A DNA stretch of 64,000 nt from Adenanthera pavonina (Eukaryota; Streptophyta; Magnoliopsida; Fabales; Fabaceae). The position numbers were made by a program, and so were the translations under genes. The notes under the pieces are model-generated. The model was given only the letters and a program-made list of their open reading frames with translations, was not told where the DNA came from and searched no databases. How positions within the stretch are numbered: the stretch's first letter is position 1; each line of letters opens with the position of its first letter. The stretch is taken from contig JAIVEN010000004.1 of the NCBI GenBank assembly GCA_026686845.1, positions 16,772,827 to 16,836,826 of the forward strand, given 5' to 3'. Shown one piece after another: positions 22,071 through 33,051 of this stretch.

Positions 22071-23409
22071 TTACAGTTCACTAGGATTTACCATACCCAG
22101 TTCTCTTCTTATTTTGCAATGCCTATCTTCTGATAGAGGTTTTGTGAGTATGTCAGCAACTTGATTCTCTATTGGGATGTATTCCAATCTGACTTCTCCT
22201 TTCAGAACGTGATCCCTTATGAAGTGGTGCCTAACTTCAATGTGTTTTGTCCTTGAATGCATGACAGGATTCTTGGTGATATTTATGGCACTTTGGTTGT
22301 CACATATGATTGGTATCTCTTTCATTTTAACCTCAAGATCTTCAAGCTGCTCCTTCATCCAGATGACTTGGGCACAACAGCTTCCAGCTGCAACATACTC
22401 AGCTTCTACAGTGGATAGGGCCACATTGTTTTGCTTTTTACTGAACCATGAAACCAGGGATCCTCCAAGAAACTGACAAGTTCCACTTGTGCTTTTTCTG
22501 TCAGTTTTGGATCCTACAAAATCAGTATCAGTGTATCCTTTGAGATCTTCTCCATTGCCCTTTGGATACCAGAGACCCATCTGTGATGTTCCAATAAGAT
22601 ATCTGAAAATTCTCTTCACAGCTGTTGCATGGGTTTCCTTGGGACATGATTGGAACCTAGCACACATACAGACACTGAACAAAATGTCAGGTCTGCTGGC
22701 AGTTAAGTACAGTAGGGATCCAATCATTCTCCTGTACTGAGTAATGTCAAACATCTTCCTATTCTCATCCATGTCTAGTTTGGTTGCAGTAGCCATAGGT
22801 GTTCCCATTGGCTTGGCATTCTTCATTCCAAACTTCTTTAGCAGCTCCTTTAGATACTTGGATTGACTGAGAAAGATACCATCATCAAGCTGTCTGATTT
22901 GCAGTCCAAGGAAGAAATTAAGTTCACCCATCATGGACATCTTGAATTCTCCCTGCATTAACTTAGAAAATGTCTTGCAAAGAGTTTCATTAGTAGCACC
23001 GAAAATAATATCATCAACATAGATTTGAACAATTAGTAAATCTTTATTTTCTTTCTTAGTGAATAAAGTTGTGTCAGCTTTGCCTCTATTGAACCCCTTT
23101 TCAATTAGAAAATTGCTCAGTCTCTCATACCATGCTCTAGGGGCTTATTTTAAACCATAAAGAGCTTTCTTCAGTTTATAAACATGGTTTAGTTTTGTAG
23201 AATCCTCAAAACTAGGAGGTTGATCTACATAAACTTCTTCCATGATATATCCATTTAGAAAAGGCACTCTTTACATCCATTTGATATAGTAAAATATTTT
23301 TCATGCATGCATATGCTAACAGTATTCTTATAGCTTCTAATCTAGCTACTGGTGCAAAGGTTTCTTCAAAATCAATACCTTCTTCCTGATTATACCCTTT
23401 AGTAACCAA
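22071..23409 (-). pseudogene. Copia X pol: reverse transcriptase and RNase H
   Basis: The downstream part is open from about 23141 to the stop at 22071. It contains RT YVDD (VQIYVDDIIFG, near 23020) and RNase H motifs YTDTDF, VEAEY, CDNQSA and ADILTKPL. Upstream, 23212-23409 encodes GYNQEEGIDFEETFAPVARLEAIR and YQMDVKSAF. Between them a frame change after KSAF and a TAA in GLK-APRAW (near 23144) break the frame. The ending GMVNPSEL matches Y and Z. The fragment is not functional as it stands. Confidence 0.9.
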
Positions 23410-23564
23410 TCAAGCCTTGTTTCTTATTATTGTTCCAGATTCATCAAGTTTATTTCTAAAACCCATTTGGTACCAATGACAGGATGATTTTTGGGCCTAG
23501 GCACTAAATCCCAAACATGATTTCTTTCAAACTGATTTAGTTCATCTTGCATAGCTAAAATCCA

Positions 23565-24756
23565 TTAATCATCAGTTAAGGCTTCTTCAGCACATTTAGG
23601 TTCAATTTGAGAAATGAAAGCGCAGTTGAGCATTTGATCCCTTAACTGTTTTCTGGTTTTGACTCTCTCTTGAACATTTCTTATTACTTGATCAACAGGA
23701 TGATTTCTTTGATATCTCCAAGCTTTAGGGAGTTCTTGAGATGTTTCTTCATTAATTTCTCCATCAAACTCTTGCTCCTGGATATCTTCCTCTGTGTTAA
23801 CAGATTCAGATATCTTTGGAGGTTCAGTTTTACTTTTATCAGAAATGCCCAGTTTTTCAAAGTTAAAAGCAAGATCATCCTCATTGGTAACATGTTTTGA
23901 AACAGTTTCATTTTCAATGAAAACCACATACACAGATTCTTCTACCACATTTGGTCTTTTATTATAAACTCTATATGCCTTACTCCTACTAGAATAGCTC
24001 AGAAATATACCTTCATCGGATTTGGCATCAAACTTACCCAGATTTTCTTTCCCATTGTTGTGAATGAAGCATTTGCATCCGAACACATGGAGATGGGACA
24101 GATTTGGCTTTCTTCCCTTGTAAAGCTCGTATGGAGCCAAGGATTGGTCTGATGTAGGCTTTATTTATGATGTAACTTGCTGTATTCACTGCATCAGCCT
24201 AAAACACTTGAGAGAGTTCCTTTTCATTCAGCATAGCTTTGGCCATTTCTCTAATAGTTCTGTTCTTCCTTTCTACTACCCCATTCTGTTGAGGGGTCCT
24301 TGGAGCTGAGAAGTTGTGGTCAATCCCATGCTCATTGCAGTATTCCAGGAAGTATGTATTTTCGAACTCTCTTCCATGATCTGACCTGATTGACACAATA
24401 GAAATACCTTTCTCATTTTGCACTTTCTTAGCTAAGGTTACAAATGCATCAAAGGTATCATTTTTAGAGGAAAGAAATAATGTCCAAGTGAATCTAGAAC
24501 AGTCATCTACAATTACAAGCACATACAGGTTACCACCAAGACTTTTCACCCTAGATGGTCCAATTAAGTCCATATGCAGCAATTCAAGTGGTCTAGTTGT
24601 GGTAACTACATTTTTAGATTTAAAAGATGATTTATTTTGTTTCCCTCTTATGCATGCATCACATTCTTTGTCCTTTTCAAAAGATATTTTTGGCAGGCCA
24701 GTTACTTTGTGATCACTTTTTCTGATGACCAGGCAAAACTTTGAGTCAAACAGCAC
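23565..24756 (-). pseudogene. Copia X pol: integrase
   Basis: 24199-24756 encodes a zinc-finger half (CDACIRGKQ) and the catalytic core: D in LHMDLIGP, D in SDHGREFEN, E in NGVVERKNRT. 23565-24140 encodes the C-terminal part (APYELYKGRKPNLSHLHVFGCKCF, DEGIFLSYSS). Frame breaks lie near 24150-24200. Compared with Y, 57 residues between KSDHKV and TGLPK are missing in frame (a 171-nt loss near 24708). That removes the GAG-pre-integrase segment with its two histidines (HRRLAHVHMNQL in Y), so the HHCC finger is incomplete. Confidence 0.9.
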
Positions 24757-25026
24757 CTAGTTTCCTCTGTCACAGGTCTGACTCACGATCAGCAAATTGT
24801 GGTTGAGGCCAATTACAAACAGCACCTCTTCAATGGATGTTTCTGGATTTTTCCCTACAATGCCAATCCCAACGATTTTGCCATATTGATCACCTCCAAA
24901 GGTCACCTTTCCTCCTTTCTTGTCTCTAAGGGTGATGAACTTCTCCTTATCTCCAGTCATGTGGCTTGAGCAGGCACTGTCCATATACCATTTGTTATTC
25001 TTCTTAGCTTTGAGACAGACCTGCAA
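24757..25026 (-). pseudogene. Copia X pol: protease
   Basis: This encodes KNNKWYMDSACSSHMTGDKEKF, the copia aspartic protease region, with D-S-A where many relatives have D-S-G. GGKVTFGGDQYGKIVGIG and VLFVIGLNHNLL follow. A stop lies at 24757, directly after CDRGN; Y reads CDKGNWVLFDS here, so a TGG codon has become TAG. Confidence 0.88.
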
Positions 25027-25328
25027 AACAATGTTTATGTTTTCTTTTTAGGTGCCCAAATTTGCTTGGGGTCTTTTTTGTCAGTAGATTTTTCCCTAGA
25101 TGCAGATGCAACTTTGGGAACCCATTTAACTTTCCTACCAAGTCCATTTTTCTTCAATGCACAAGAACTGGAAATATGTCCCTTTTTGTTACAGAAATGA
25201 CAGGTAGTGAAAGGACTGCTAGATTGAGAAGCAGGAAGAAAACAATGCAGATAATACTTTTGTCTAGCATGCCTTGGTTGATCATATGTTTCAATGTGAG
25301 GTGATGCATTATTTTTCTTTTTATTGCT

Positions 25329-26834
25329 CTAAGCATGCACAAAATGTCTCATATATGCATTCTGGTTTTTCATCTCAATCTTTTCCTTGACAGCACATGG
25401 ATCATAGCCAAGACTAGCTTTTCCTTGTGATATTCTTTGGCTCCCCATCAAGGCAAACAACATATCTTTACCTCTAATGAGCCTAGACATGCTTTTAACT
25501 AAATAATCATTAGTTTGCTTAAGTTTAGTGCATGAAGTGCAACAAACAGATTCAGTAGTAGGTAAAGAGGCAATTTCAAAAACTATGCTTTGAGATTCCA
25601 GCTTATTTATCTTTTTCTTTGCCAATTTCAGTTCTTTACCAACTTTAATGAATTCATCATGAAGCTCATGAAATGCATCCAGTAATTCAGAATAGGAAGG
25701 TTCAGATTCATATACCTCTTCCTCCTGATCACTGCTGCATAAGGGTTCGGCTTCTTCAGAAGCAAGTGCCATCAGGCAGATGTTGGCAATCTCATCCTCA
25801 TCCTCATCCTCCTCATCTGAGCTGTTGCCCCATATTGATGAGATGTAGGCTTTCTTCTTCTTCCCTTTGTCAGCAGCTTTCTTATCCTTTTCTTGCTTTT
25901 TGAGGAATTGAGGACAATCCCATTTGATGTGTCCCTGCTTCTTGCATTCATAGCAAGTCACAGGCTCTTTTCCCTCTCTCTTGCTTTCACCAGCTGCTCT
26001 CTTCTTGAAGAATTTCTTGTTCTTCTTCTTGTTGTAGAATCTTCTGAATTTTCTAACCATCATAGCCAGAGTTTCTTCATCCAGCTCATCTCCTTCGTCA
26101 GATTCTTCTTCCTTTTCATTAGCAGCTTTGAGGGCAGGGCCTTTCTTCTTTCTGTCCAGCCCAGCTTCCTTGAGAGCTTTGATTTTTCCTTTATACTCCT
26201 CAAGGCTGCCAAAGAGAGCTGTGACAAAGGCCATTGATTCTCCTCTGGCTTCCTCTATTGCTGTCACCTTGGGTTGCCATTCTAGAGGGAGAGCTCTGAG
26301 TATCTTTCTTACTTTCTCAGACTGATTGTATTCCTTTCCCAGGCTCTTCAGTTGATTCACAATGAGAGTAAACCTCTTTTGGAGCTCCTTTACAGTTTCT
26401 CCTTCAGCCATTCTGAAGCTTTCATACTCCCCAATGCACGTGTTTAGTCTGTTCTCCCTGACTCCAGATGTTCCTTCATGTGAAATCAGCAGAGTATCCC
26501 ACATTCCTTTTGCAGTGGTGCATTGCGAGACTCTGTAGAATTCATCCTGATTCAGGGCACTGACTAAACAATGCTTTGCTTTGAAATTCAGTAGGACTCT
26601 CCTTCTGTCTTCATCATTCCACTCTGCTTCCAGCTTCTCTTTATGTCTTCCATCTTCAGTTAGAGCCATTAGGAGGAAATCTCCTTTTTCAATGACTGAC
26701 CAGATGTCAAGATGAATTGATTGTAGGTAGATCTGCATCCTCATCTTCCAGTACCCATAATGCTCTCCACTGAAGCCTGGTGGTCTGTTAGTATTATTCC
26801 CTTCAGGAAGTATACTCTCTCCAAATCCAGCCAT
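25329..26834 (-). CDS. Copia X Gag
   Basis: Start chosen at MAGFGES (26834), 42 bp after the PBS; the longer frame to 26888 runs through the PBS. About 501 residues: an N-terminal GEHYGYWKMRMQIYLQ segment, a UBN2/retrotran-gag-like body (CIGEYESFRMAEGETVKELQKRF, ALPLEWQPKV), a lysine-rich stretch, a CCHC knuckle (CYECKKQGHIKWDC) near residue 315, an acidic run (SSDEEDEDEDE), ANICLMAL and a coiled-coil-prone region (LHDEFIKVGKELKLAKKKIN). This is the longest gag in the three copia copies. The frame ends RHFVHA and stop; Y and Z continue, so the stop may be a mutation. Gag would form the particle around element RNA. Confidence 0.88.
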   Translation of the reverse strand: MAGFGESILPEGNNTNRPPGFSGEHYGYWKMRMQIYLQSIHLDIWSVIEKGDFLLMALTEDGRHKEKLEAEWNDEDRRRVLLNFKAKHCLVSALNQDEFYRVSQCTTAKGMWDTLLISHEGTSGVRENRLNTCIGEYESFRMAEGETVKELQKRFTLIVNQLKSLGKEYNQSEKVRKILRALPLEWQPKVTAIEEARGESMAFVTALFGSLEEYKGKIKALKEAGLDRKKKGPALKAANEKEEESDEGDELDEETLAMMVRKFRRFYNKKKNKKFFKKRAAGESKREGKEPVTCYECKKQGHIKWDCPQFLKKQEKDKKAADKGKKKKAYISSIWGNSSDEEDEDEDEIANICLMALASEEAEPLCSSDQEEEVYESEPSYSELLDAFHELHDEFIKVGKELKLAKKKINKLESQSIVFEIASLPTTESVCCTSCTKLKQTNDYLVKSMSRLIRGKDMLFALMGSQRISQGKASLGYDPCAVKEKIEMKNQNAYMRHFVHA

Positions 26835-26875
26835 CTTTGTTCCCGGACTGTAAAATCCTTTGAATGGGAAACCAG

Positions 26876-26887
26876 TCTCTGATACCA
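26876..26887 (-). other. Primer-binding site of copia X (tRNA-iMet)
   Basis: The minus strand reads TGGTATCAGAGA two bases after the LTR end. It matches the initiator-Met tRNA end except the last base. Confidence 0.85.
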
Positions 26888-26889
26888 CT

Positions 26890-28750
26890 TGTTAGCAAGG
26901 CTAACTTCCCAAGAGGGGGGTGAATTGGGAATATTGAAATTTCTCTGCACAAAATGAAATGGGTGAAGATAGCACAGTGTAAGGAAAGCAACGTATAAAA
27001 CAGAGCAAGCTAAGAAGTAAAGATAAGGAGAAGAAGATTCAGTGATTTATCCTGGTTCGGTCTATCCACTTCACCTACGTCCAGTTCCCAAGACAACTCT
27101 TGAGATTTATCCACTATACAACAAGAATTCAACGGGCTTCTTGCTAATGCCACAGTACAATGAGTATACTCTGTTTTCTGGAGCTCTCTCAAACACTCTA
27201 AGCACTTTCACAATGTGCTTCCCAATCCCCTTGTGATTTCCCCTCACAAGTAAATCTATCTTCCAGATGAAGAGAAGATTGTTTACAAAGATATAACTCT
27301 CTTGAATAGAGTATATATGAAGGTTAAAGTACAGATATTGAAGCTAGAGGGTAAAAGCTCTTGAGAAGAAGTTTTGACAGAAATTCGGTATATACAAGTT
27401 AGATTCGTTACCCACAACTTCAAATGATGTTATATTTATAGATTTAGGTCTCAAATGTCCGTTAGAGACAAAATCTATCCGTTGGGAAAGTTATCCAACG
27501 GTTACTCTGAAAAACTATCCGTTTACCAACCGCATTTAATGTTTCTGACATACTGAAATTCGAATTTTGGTTGGCCAACAGATGAATTTCGAAAGAACTG
27601 AAGGTTAAAGCTTTCAACGTTACAGCACGAAGTTCGTCTGTTCATGAAGTGAAATTCGAATTTTGAAACTTACAAAACATTTTCACAATGTGACATAGAA
27701 ATTTTCAAGAGGAAAGTTTTTCGGTTAAGTGTGAACAGTGTTTTCAATTTTCTACAGTGCCTTCGAAATTCGAATTTTGGAAGCCAAAAATTTGTCTGTC
27801 TGTAGAATGTTCAAAGAGGCACAGTAGTTCACTTTCTTCGAAATTCGAATGTTGAAGAGTGAAGTTCGTCTGTCAGAGTGACTCTTTTCAGACTAACTTC
27901 ATCATTCGAATATTGTAAGTTCTTATCATTCGTATGTCAATGTTTCACTTCAACAGACTCAAGAACTTAGCTTCTAAAATTCGAACTTCAATATTCAAAG
28001 TTCATCTGTCAGAGAGCAGTTTTGAAACTTAAATCATTCTTGTTCTCAGATGAACTTTAACATGGTTTCAGACTAATTTCTTCTATTTTCTCAAGTTTTG
28101 TTTTGTCTGAAATTCACATTTTGAAGATCCAAAGTTCGTCTGTTTCAAGGAAACCTCTTTCAGACTTAGATGAAAATTCGAATGTTGGGAAGCCAAAATT
28201 CGTCTGTTAGAGAGCATTTATCAAACTCAATTTCTTTTGATTTCATATGCACTTTATCATAATTTCAGACGAATTTCTTTGGTTTTCACAAACTTCATTT
28301 TACTTGAAATTTGATTTTTGAAAGTGTGAAGTTCGTCTGTTACCAAAAAGACTTCTTTCATATTTGTATGAAAATTCAAATTTTGAACAACCAAAATTCG
28401 TCTGACAGAGAGCCATCTCTTCAGACTTATTCAGTTTTAGCTCGAAATTCGAATTTCCTAAAGCAAAGTTCGAATTTCCAACTTGACAGTTAAGTTTAAA
28501 CTTTCAAACTTCGTCTGTTTGTGGGTGTTTTTCAAATAAGTCAAGATTTAACACAAAATCAAGGTTTGAAAACATCTTTTTCTCAAATCAAAATCTTTTA
28601 CCCAATCACAACTAAAACAAAAGATCCTACAAAAGATCTAACAGCAAATACTCAGAAAATCTTCACTGGAAATAACTTTGATCTCCTTTGATATCTTCAA
28701 TCCGAGCTCTTGAGTGTTAGTTTGGAATCATCAAAACTCTTGATTCAACA
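26890..28750 (-). repeat. Copia X 5' LTR (1.86 kb)
   Basis: It has TG...CA ends and is complete. A minus-strand candidate TATA box (CTATAAATATAA) lies at about 27430-27442. Between 27540 and 28520 there are about fourteen degenerate units pairing AAATTCGAATTT-type palindromes with AAGTTCGTCTGT. Confidence 0.94.
27430..27442 (-). promoter_or_regulatory. Candidate LTR TATA box (X)
   Basis: CTATAAATATAA on the minus strand; conserved in position with Y and Z. Predicted only. Confidence 0.5.
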
Positions 28751-28755
28751 CTCTC

Positions 28756-30453
28756 TACTTGCTCAGATTCTTGCTCGGACAGGATTGACTCTTGAGCATC
28801 TACTGGAATGGGATCATAAGAGCTTGAATCCCGAGGGTCTTCCTCTTCTATACCGTAATCCAAGGGAGGACCAGGACTTGGTGTGCTCAGTGTACCAGCA
28901 ACTTCAGTACCATCTACAGCATCATCATGCTCTGAAGAGGCTAGCTCAAAGGGGCTTGAAGGCTTAGGAGTTGGAGACTTAGCATGCTCAGAGAACCCTG
29001 GCTGAGGTGGAGCTGATGTGGCAGGAATTGCACTCCGAATGTCTTCATATGCATCAGCAACCACTTTCATGTTTTTAGCCAATTGATGAATCTGATCTTA
29101 CAGATGAGCAAATTTGGCATTTTGCTCATCCCTGAGGCTAAGTATGAGTGTAGACAAACTGTCATACAACTCAGTGATCTTGGTTGGCTTGGCACGAGAG
29201 GAGGGAGTAGATAGAATGTGAGTAGGCTTAGATGAAGATAGGACAGGCAGAGAAGGCTGAGGTGTAGGTCTTGCAGGAGTCTCAGAGGTATCTTCTTGCT
29301 GTAGGGAGGCATCTTCAACAAAGAAGAGATCTTCAGATTTTCCTGCTCCCTTCCCAATCTATCTTCCTTCATTTCTCTCAATTCCCATTCTTTGCAGTTT
29401 CTCTTCCTTGAAAATCTCAGTAGGCTTCCCTTTCCCTTTCTCAAGGTGCTGAATTCTAGCATATTGTAGAATTCTGGAAATGATTGCTACATAGGGGAGT
29501 GTGGAATCTTTCCTCTGATCCCTTGCTTTGATTATGCGCTGGAGTATGATATGTCCCATGTTGATGAGCTTTCCACGCATGATGGCTGCCATCACATGTG
29601 CCTCTGCCCTTGTGATCAGATTGAAGCTGCCTCCTTTGTTGAAGAAGATCCTAGACACTATGTAGTATAGGATCCTTACTTGAGCACTGAGATTTGTAGG
29701 CTTTAGCAAGTTTATGGTTGGCTTATTCTCCTTTCTTCTAAACAAAGTGTTCAAGATTGTGCTCTCCATGTAGTTTAGAAAGGGGCTACCTTTTTCATCA
29801 GCAGTATCTGCCTCATCCATATATCTCGAAGCAGTGATGTCAATCTTAAGGCCATCTTGCCCTGGTATTTCCAATACTTCATTAAGAGTCTCATCTGTGA
29901 GCCAGATGGTCCTTGATCTCAGATTGATCTCCCACTTCTTCTTTTTGCTGTTGTACTTCAAGGAGGCATACCATGTCTTAACCACTTCATCATCATACCT
30001 CTTCAGTATCTCTAATAGATTCTTATATCTTATCATCCATATTCCAGCATCAAAATTGTTAGAGACCAGGAAATCTTCCAAGTTCACACAGTGAGGTTTG
30101 ATTACCTTTTTACTTGCAAACTTGGTTAAGTATTCTTCTTGAATTTGAGGAGTACTCCATAATGGCATTGTTGTGAGTTGGTATTCTCCAGATTCAGTAC
30201 AGGAGGAGGAAGTGGAAGCAATTGTATCAGCAGCAAGAACAGGGACCGAAGGCTCTGCTTTCTTCAAAAAAGAGGGTCCAGCTTTCTTTGATTCTGCCTT
30301 TGGGGTTGACTTCTATCATTTGGAGGGAGGTGCCTTGCTTGATTCAGCTTTTCTCTTCAGTTTTTCACCCTCCTTTGAGGCATATTGGGATTTGACCGAT
30401 CTCTTTGGACGTGCCTCTCCTTTTCCAGCTTCAGGATTCTTTACCCTTGCCAT
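28756..30453 (-). pseudogene. Copia Y env-position ORF, N-terminal and central part
   Basis: It starts at ATG 30451-30453 (MARVKNPEAGKGEARPKRS). After about 46 codons the frame meets TGA-TAG, then is open again as a 302-residue frame (29359-30267): LTTMPLWS, CVNLEDFLVSNNFDAGIW, YKNLLEIL-RYDD-VVKTWYASL, LNEVLEIPGQDGLKID, LLKPTNLSAQVRILYYIVSRI, LITRAEAHVMAAIMRGKLI. Later frames (29067-29462, 28717-29082) give a Pro/Ser-rich part ending near EQVE at the X insertion. The central domain resembles retrotransposon-linked 'putative plant transposon protein' domains, as far as I can judge by eye. Frame breaks near 29390 and 29100 make it a pseudogene. Z has the same gene. Confidence 0.8.
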
Positions 30454-31450
30454 TTTCATGGATGAATGTTTCAGAATGAAGCTGGGAGTGTGTTTATAGG
30501 ATGCGAAAAGGATTTTAAACGGTGGGAAATGAAGATTTTTGGTCAGAATTCAAGAGCATTCAAGAGAAAATTTGAACAGACGCAGAGAAGGAAGGAATAG
30601 GGTTGCGTCTGTTCAGAGAAAAACCGTCAATTTTAATGTAAGTAACCGCCTGACAGATGAATTTTGAGGGGTCAAAATTCAAACTTCAAGCAGTTAAAAG
30701 TTAAATTGTTTAGCAAAGCTTACTGATAGACGAATTTTCTTCTGAAAGTTTGTTTGACAGAGGCTTGGTTTAATTTGCACAGGATGAATAGACGATCTTT
30801 GATTCACCAAAGTTCGAACTTCAAAGAGCAGGCATCGAGTAATAATCAATGCAACAATCAACAGACGAATTATGCATATCGACATTCATCTTTCAGAGAT
30901 TCAATATTATGAGCAAGTTTCAACAAACAAATTTTGAATCCAAAATTTGAATTTCTTTACTTTGCAAAGGTTCTCCAACATTCGTATGTTAAGAAATAAT
31001 CATTTGTATAATCATCATGTTGGACAAACATAACTTTGAAACTTTTATTTTTGAAAATTTGAACTTTCAAGGACCAACAGATGAATTTCGAGGGACCACC
31101 GAGAACTGTTCCAATGTATATCAAGCTGAAGTTCGTCTGTTAGGCATCTAAATTCGAATGTTGACCATGCTGACTTGTTCAGAAACATGGTTTATCAAGA
31201 AAATTTGTCTAACACACAACTAAGAAACGAATTTCAACTTTAAAAACTTATAGAATGGATCCAGAACTCAGATTTCTTGCTGTCTCTTTCTTCTTTTGAC
31301 TATTCCATTCTGATTTGCTCCATTTTTCAGATCTAGTGTCATTCAAACTTATGAGGAGCATATATAACTTACATTAAACTTTCTTTGATGCTTAAGTTAG
31401 AATTAATTTGATGTTAGAAAATCTAAAAACAGAATTGCACAAGGATTCAC
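30454..31450 (-). other. Copia Y pol-env spacer
   Basis: Non-coding, with repeated CAGACGAATT and AAGTTCG(T) words (30650-31200), like X 21073-22070. Confidence 0.7.
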
Positions 31451-32820
31451 TTACACTTTATTGGGATTTACCATACCCAATTCTCTCCTAATTTTGCAAT
31501 GTCTATCTTCTGATAGAGGCTTTGTCAAGATGTCAGCAACTTGATCCTCTGTTGGGATGTATTCTAATCTAATTTCTCCCTTCAGAATATGATCCCTTAT
31601 GAAGTGGTGCCTAACTTCAATATGTTTCATCCTTGAATGCATGACAGGATTCTTTGTGATGTTTATGGCACTTTGATTGTCACACATGATTGGTATTTCC
31701 TTCATCTCAACCTCAAGATCTTCAAGTTGTTGTCTCATCCAGATGATTTGGGCACAACAACTTCCAGCCACAACATATTCAGCTTCCGCCATGAATAAGG
31801 CCACACTGTTTTGCTTTTCACTAAACCATGAAACCAAGGACCCTCTAAGAAACTGACATGTTCCACTTGTTCTTTTTCTGTCAGTCTTGGATCCTGCAAA
31901 GTCAGCATCAGTGAATCCTTTGAGATCTTCTCCATTGCCCTTTGGATACCAAAGACCCATCTATGATGTTCTAATGAGATATCTGAAGATACGCTTAATA
32001 GCAGTTGCATGGATTTTCCTTGGGACATGATTGGAATCTTGCACACATACAGACACTGAACATGATGTCAGGTCTACTGGTAGTTAGGTACAGTAGGGAT
32101 CCAATCATTCTTCTATACTGAGTTATGTCAAACATTTTCCCTTTTTCATCCATATCCAGTTTGGTTGTTGTAGCCATAGGTATCCCCATTGGCCTGGCAT
32201 TCTCCATCCCAAACTTCTTTAGTAATTCCTTCAGATACTTGGATTAGTTGAGAAAGATACCATCATCACACTGCCTGATTTGCAATCCAAGGAATAAGTT
32301 GAGTTCACCCATCATGGACATTTCGAATTCTCCCTAAAAATTCTTGCAAAGAGATTCATTAGTAGCACCAAATATAATATCATCAACATAAATTTGATCA
32401 ATAAGTAAATCTTTATTTTCTTTCTTGGTGAATAAGGTTGTATCTACTTTTCCCCTGTTGAACTCCTTTTCAATTAGAAAATTACGTAATCTTTCATACC
32501 ATACTCTAGGGGCTTGCTTTAAACCGTATATGGCTTTCTTCAGTTTATAAACATGGTTTGATTTTGTAGAATCCTCAAAGCCTGGAGGTTGATCTACATA
32601 GACCTCTTCCATGGTATATCCATTTAGAAAGGCACTCTTCACATCCATTTGATACAACAAAATATTTTTCATGAATGCATATGCAAACAGAATTCTAATT
32701 GCTTCTAGTCTAGCCACTAGAGCAAGGGTTTCTTCAAAATCAATACCTTCTTCTTGATTATATCCTTTTGTAACGAATCTAGCTTTATTTCTGATTATTG
32801 ACCCTGATTCATCAAGTTTA
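31451..32820 (-). pseudogene. Copia Y pol: reverse transcriptase and RNase H
   Basis: Pieces in order on the minus strand are 32334-32717 (LEAIRILFAYAF, DVKSAFLNGY, EEVYVDQPPGF, YGLKQAPRVWYERL, YVDDIIFGATN), 31995-32207 (MGIPMATTTKLDMDE, QYRRMIGSLLYLT) and 31451-31960 (RNase H, SGTCQFL, AEAEYVVAGS, CDNQSA, ADILTKPL, ending GMVNPNKV). Frame breaks and stops separate the pieces. The YVDD box is intact. Confidence 0.88.
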
Positions 32821-33051
32821 TTTCTAAAAACCTATTTAGTGCCAATGATAGGATGATTTTTGGGTCTGGGCACTAAGTCCCAAATTTGATTTCTTTCAAA
32901 CTGGTTTAACTCTTCTTGCATTGTCAAAATCCAGTATTCATCAGTTAAGGCTTCCTCAGTGCATTTAGGTTCAATTTGTTAGATGAAAGCATAATTAATA
33001 ATTTGATCCCTTAACTGTCTTCTATTTTAACTCTCTCTTGAACATTCCCTA

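Larger units (their letters stand above)
20660..28750 (-). mobile_element. Copia X: Sire-like element inserted in the third ORF of Y
   Basis: The plus-strand start TGTTAGCAAGG at 20660 and end TTCAACA at 28750 are flanked by a perfect 5-bp duplication CTCTC (20655-20659; 28751-28755). Minus order: 5' LTR (26890-28750), PBS, gag, pol, pol-env spacer, the first codons of the env-position ORF, then a deletion junction to a 345-bp remnant of the 3' LTR. The missing block is most of the third ORF, the tail, the PPT and about 1.5 kb of 3' LTR. LTR divergence over the shared part is about 13 of 345 (3.8%). Its flanks in Y join in frame (EQVE to RLVA), confirming the nesting. Confidence 0.95.
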
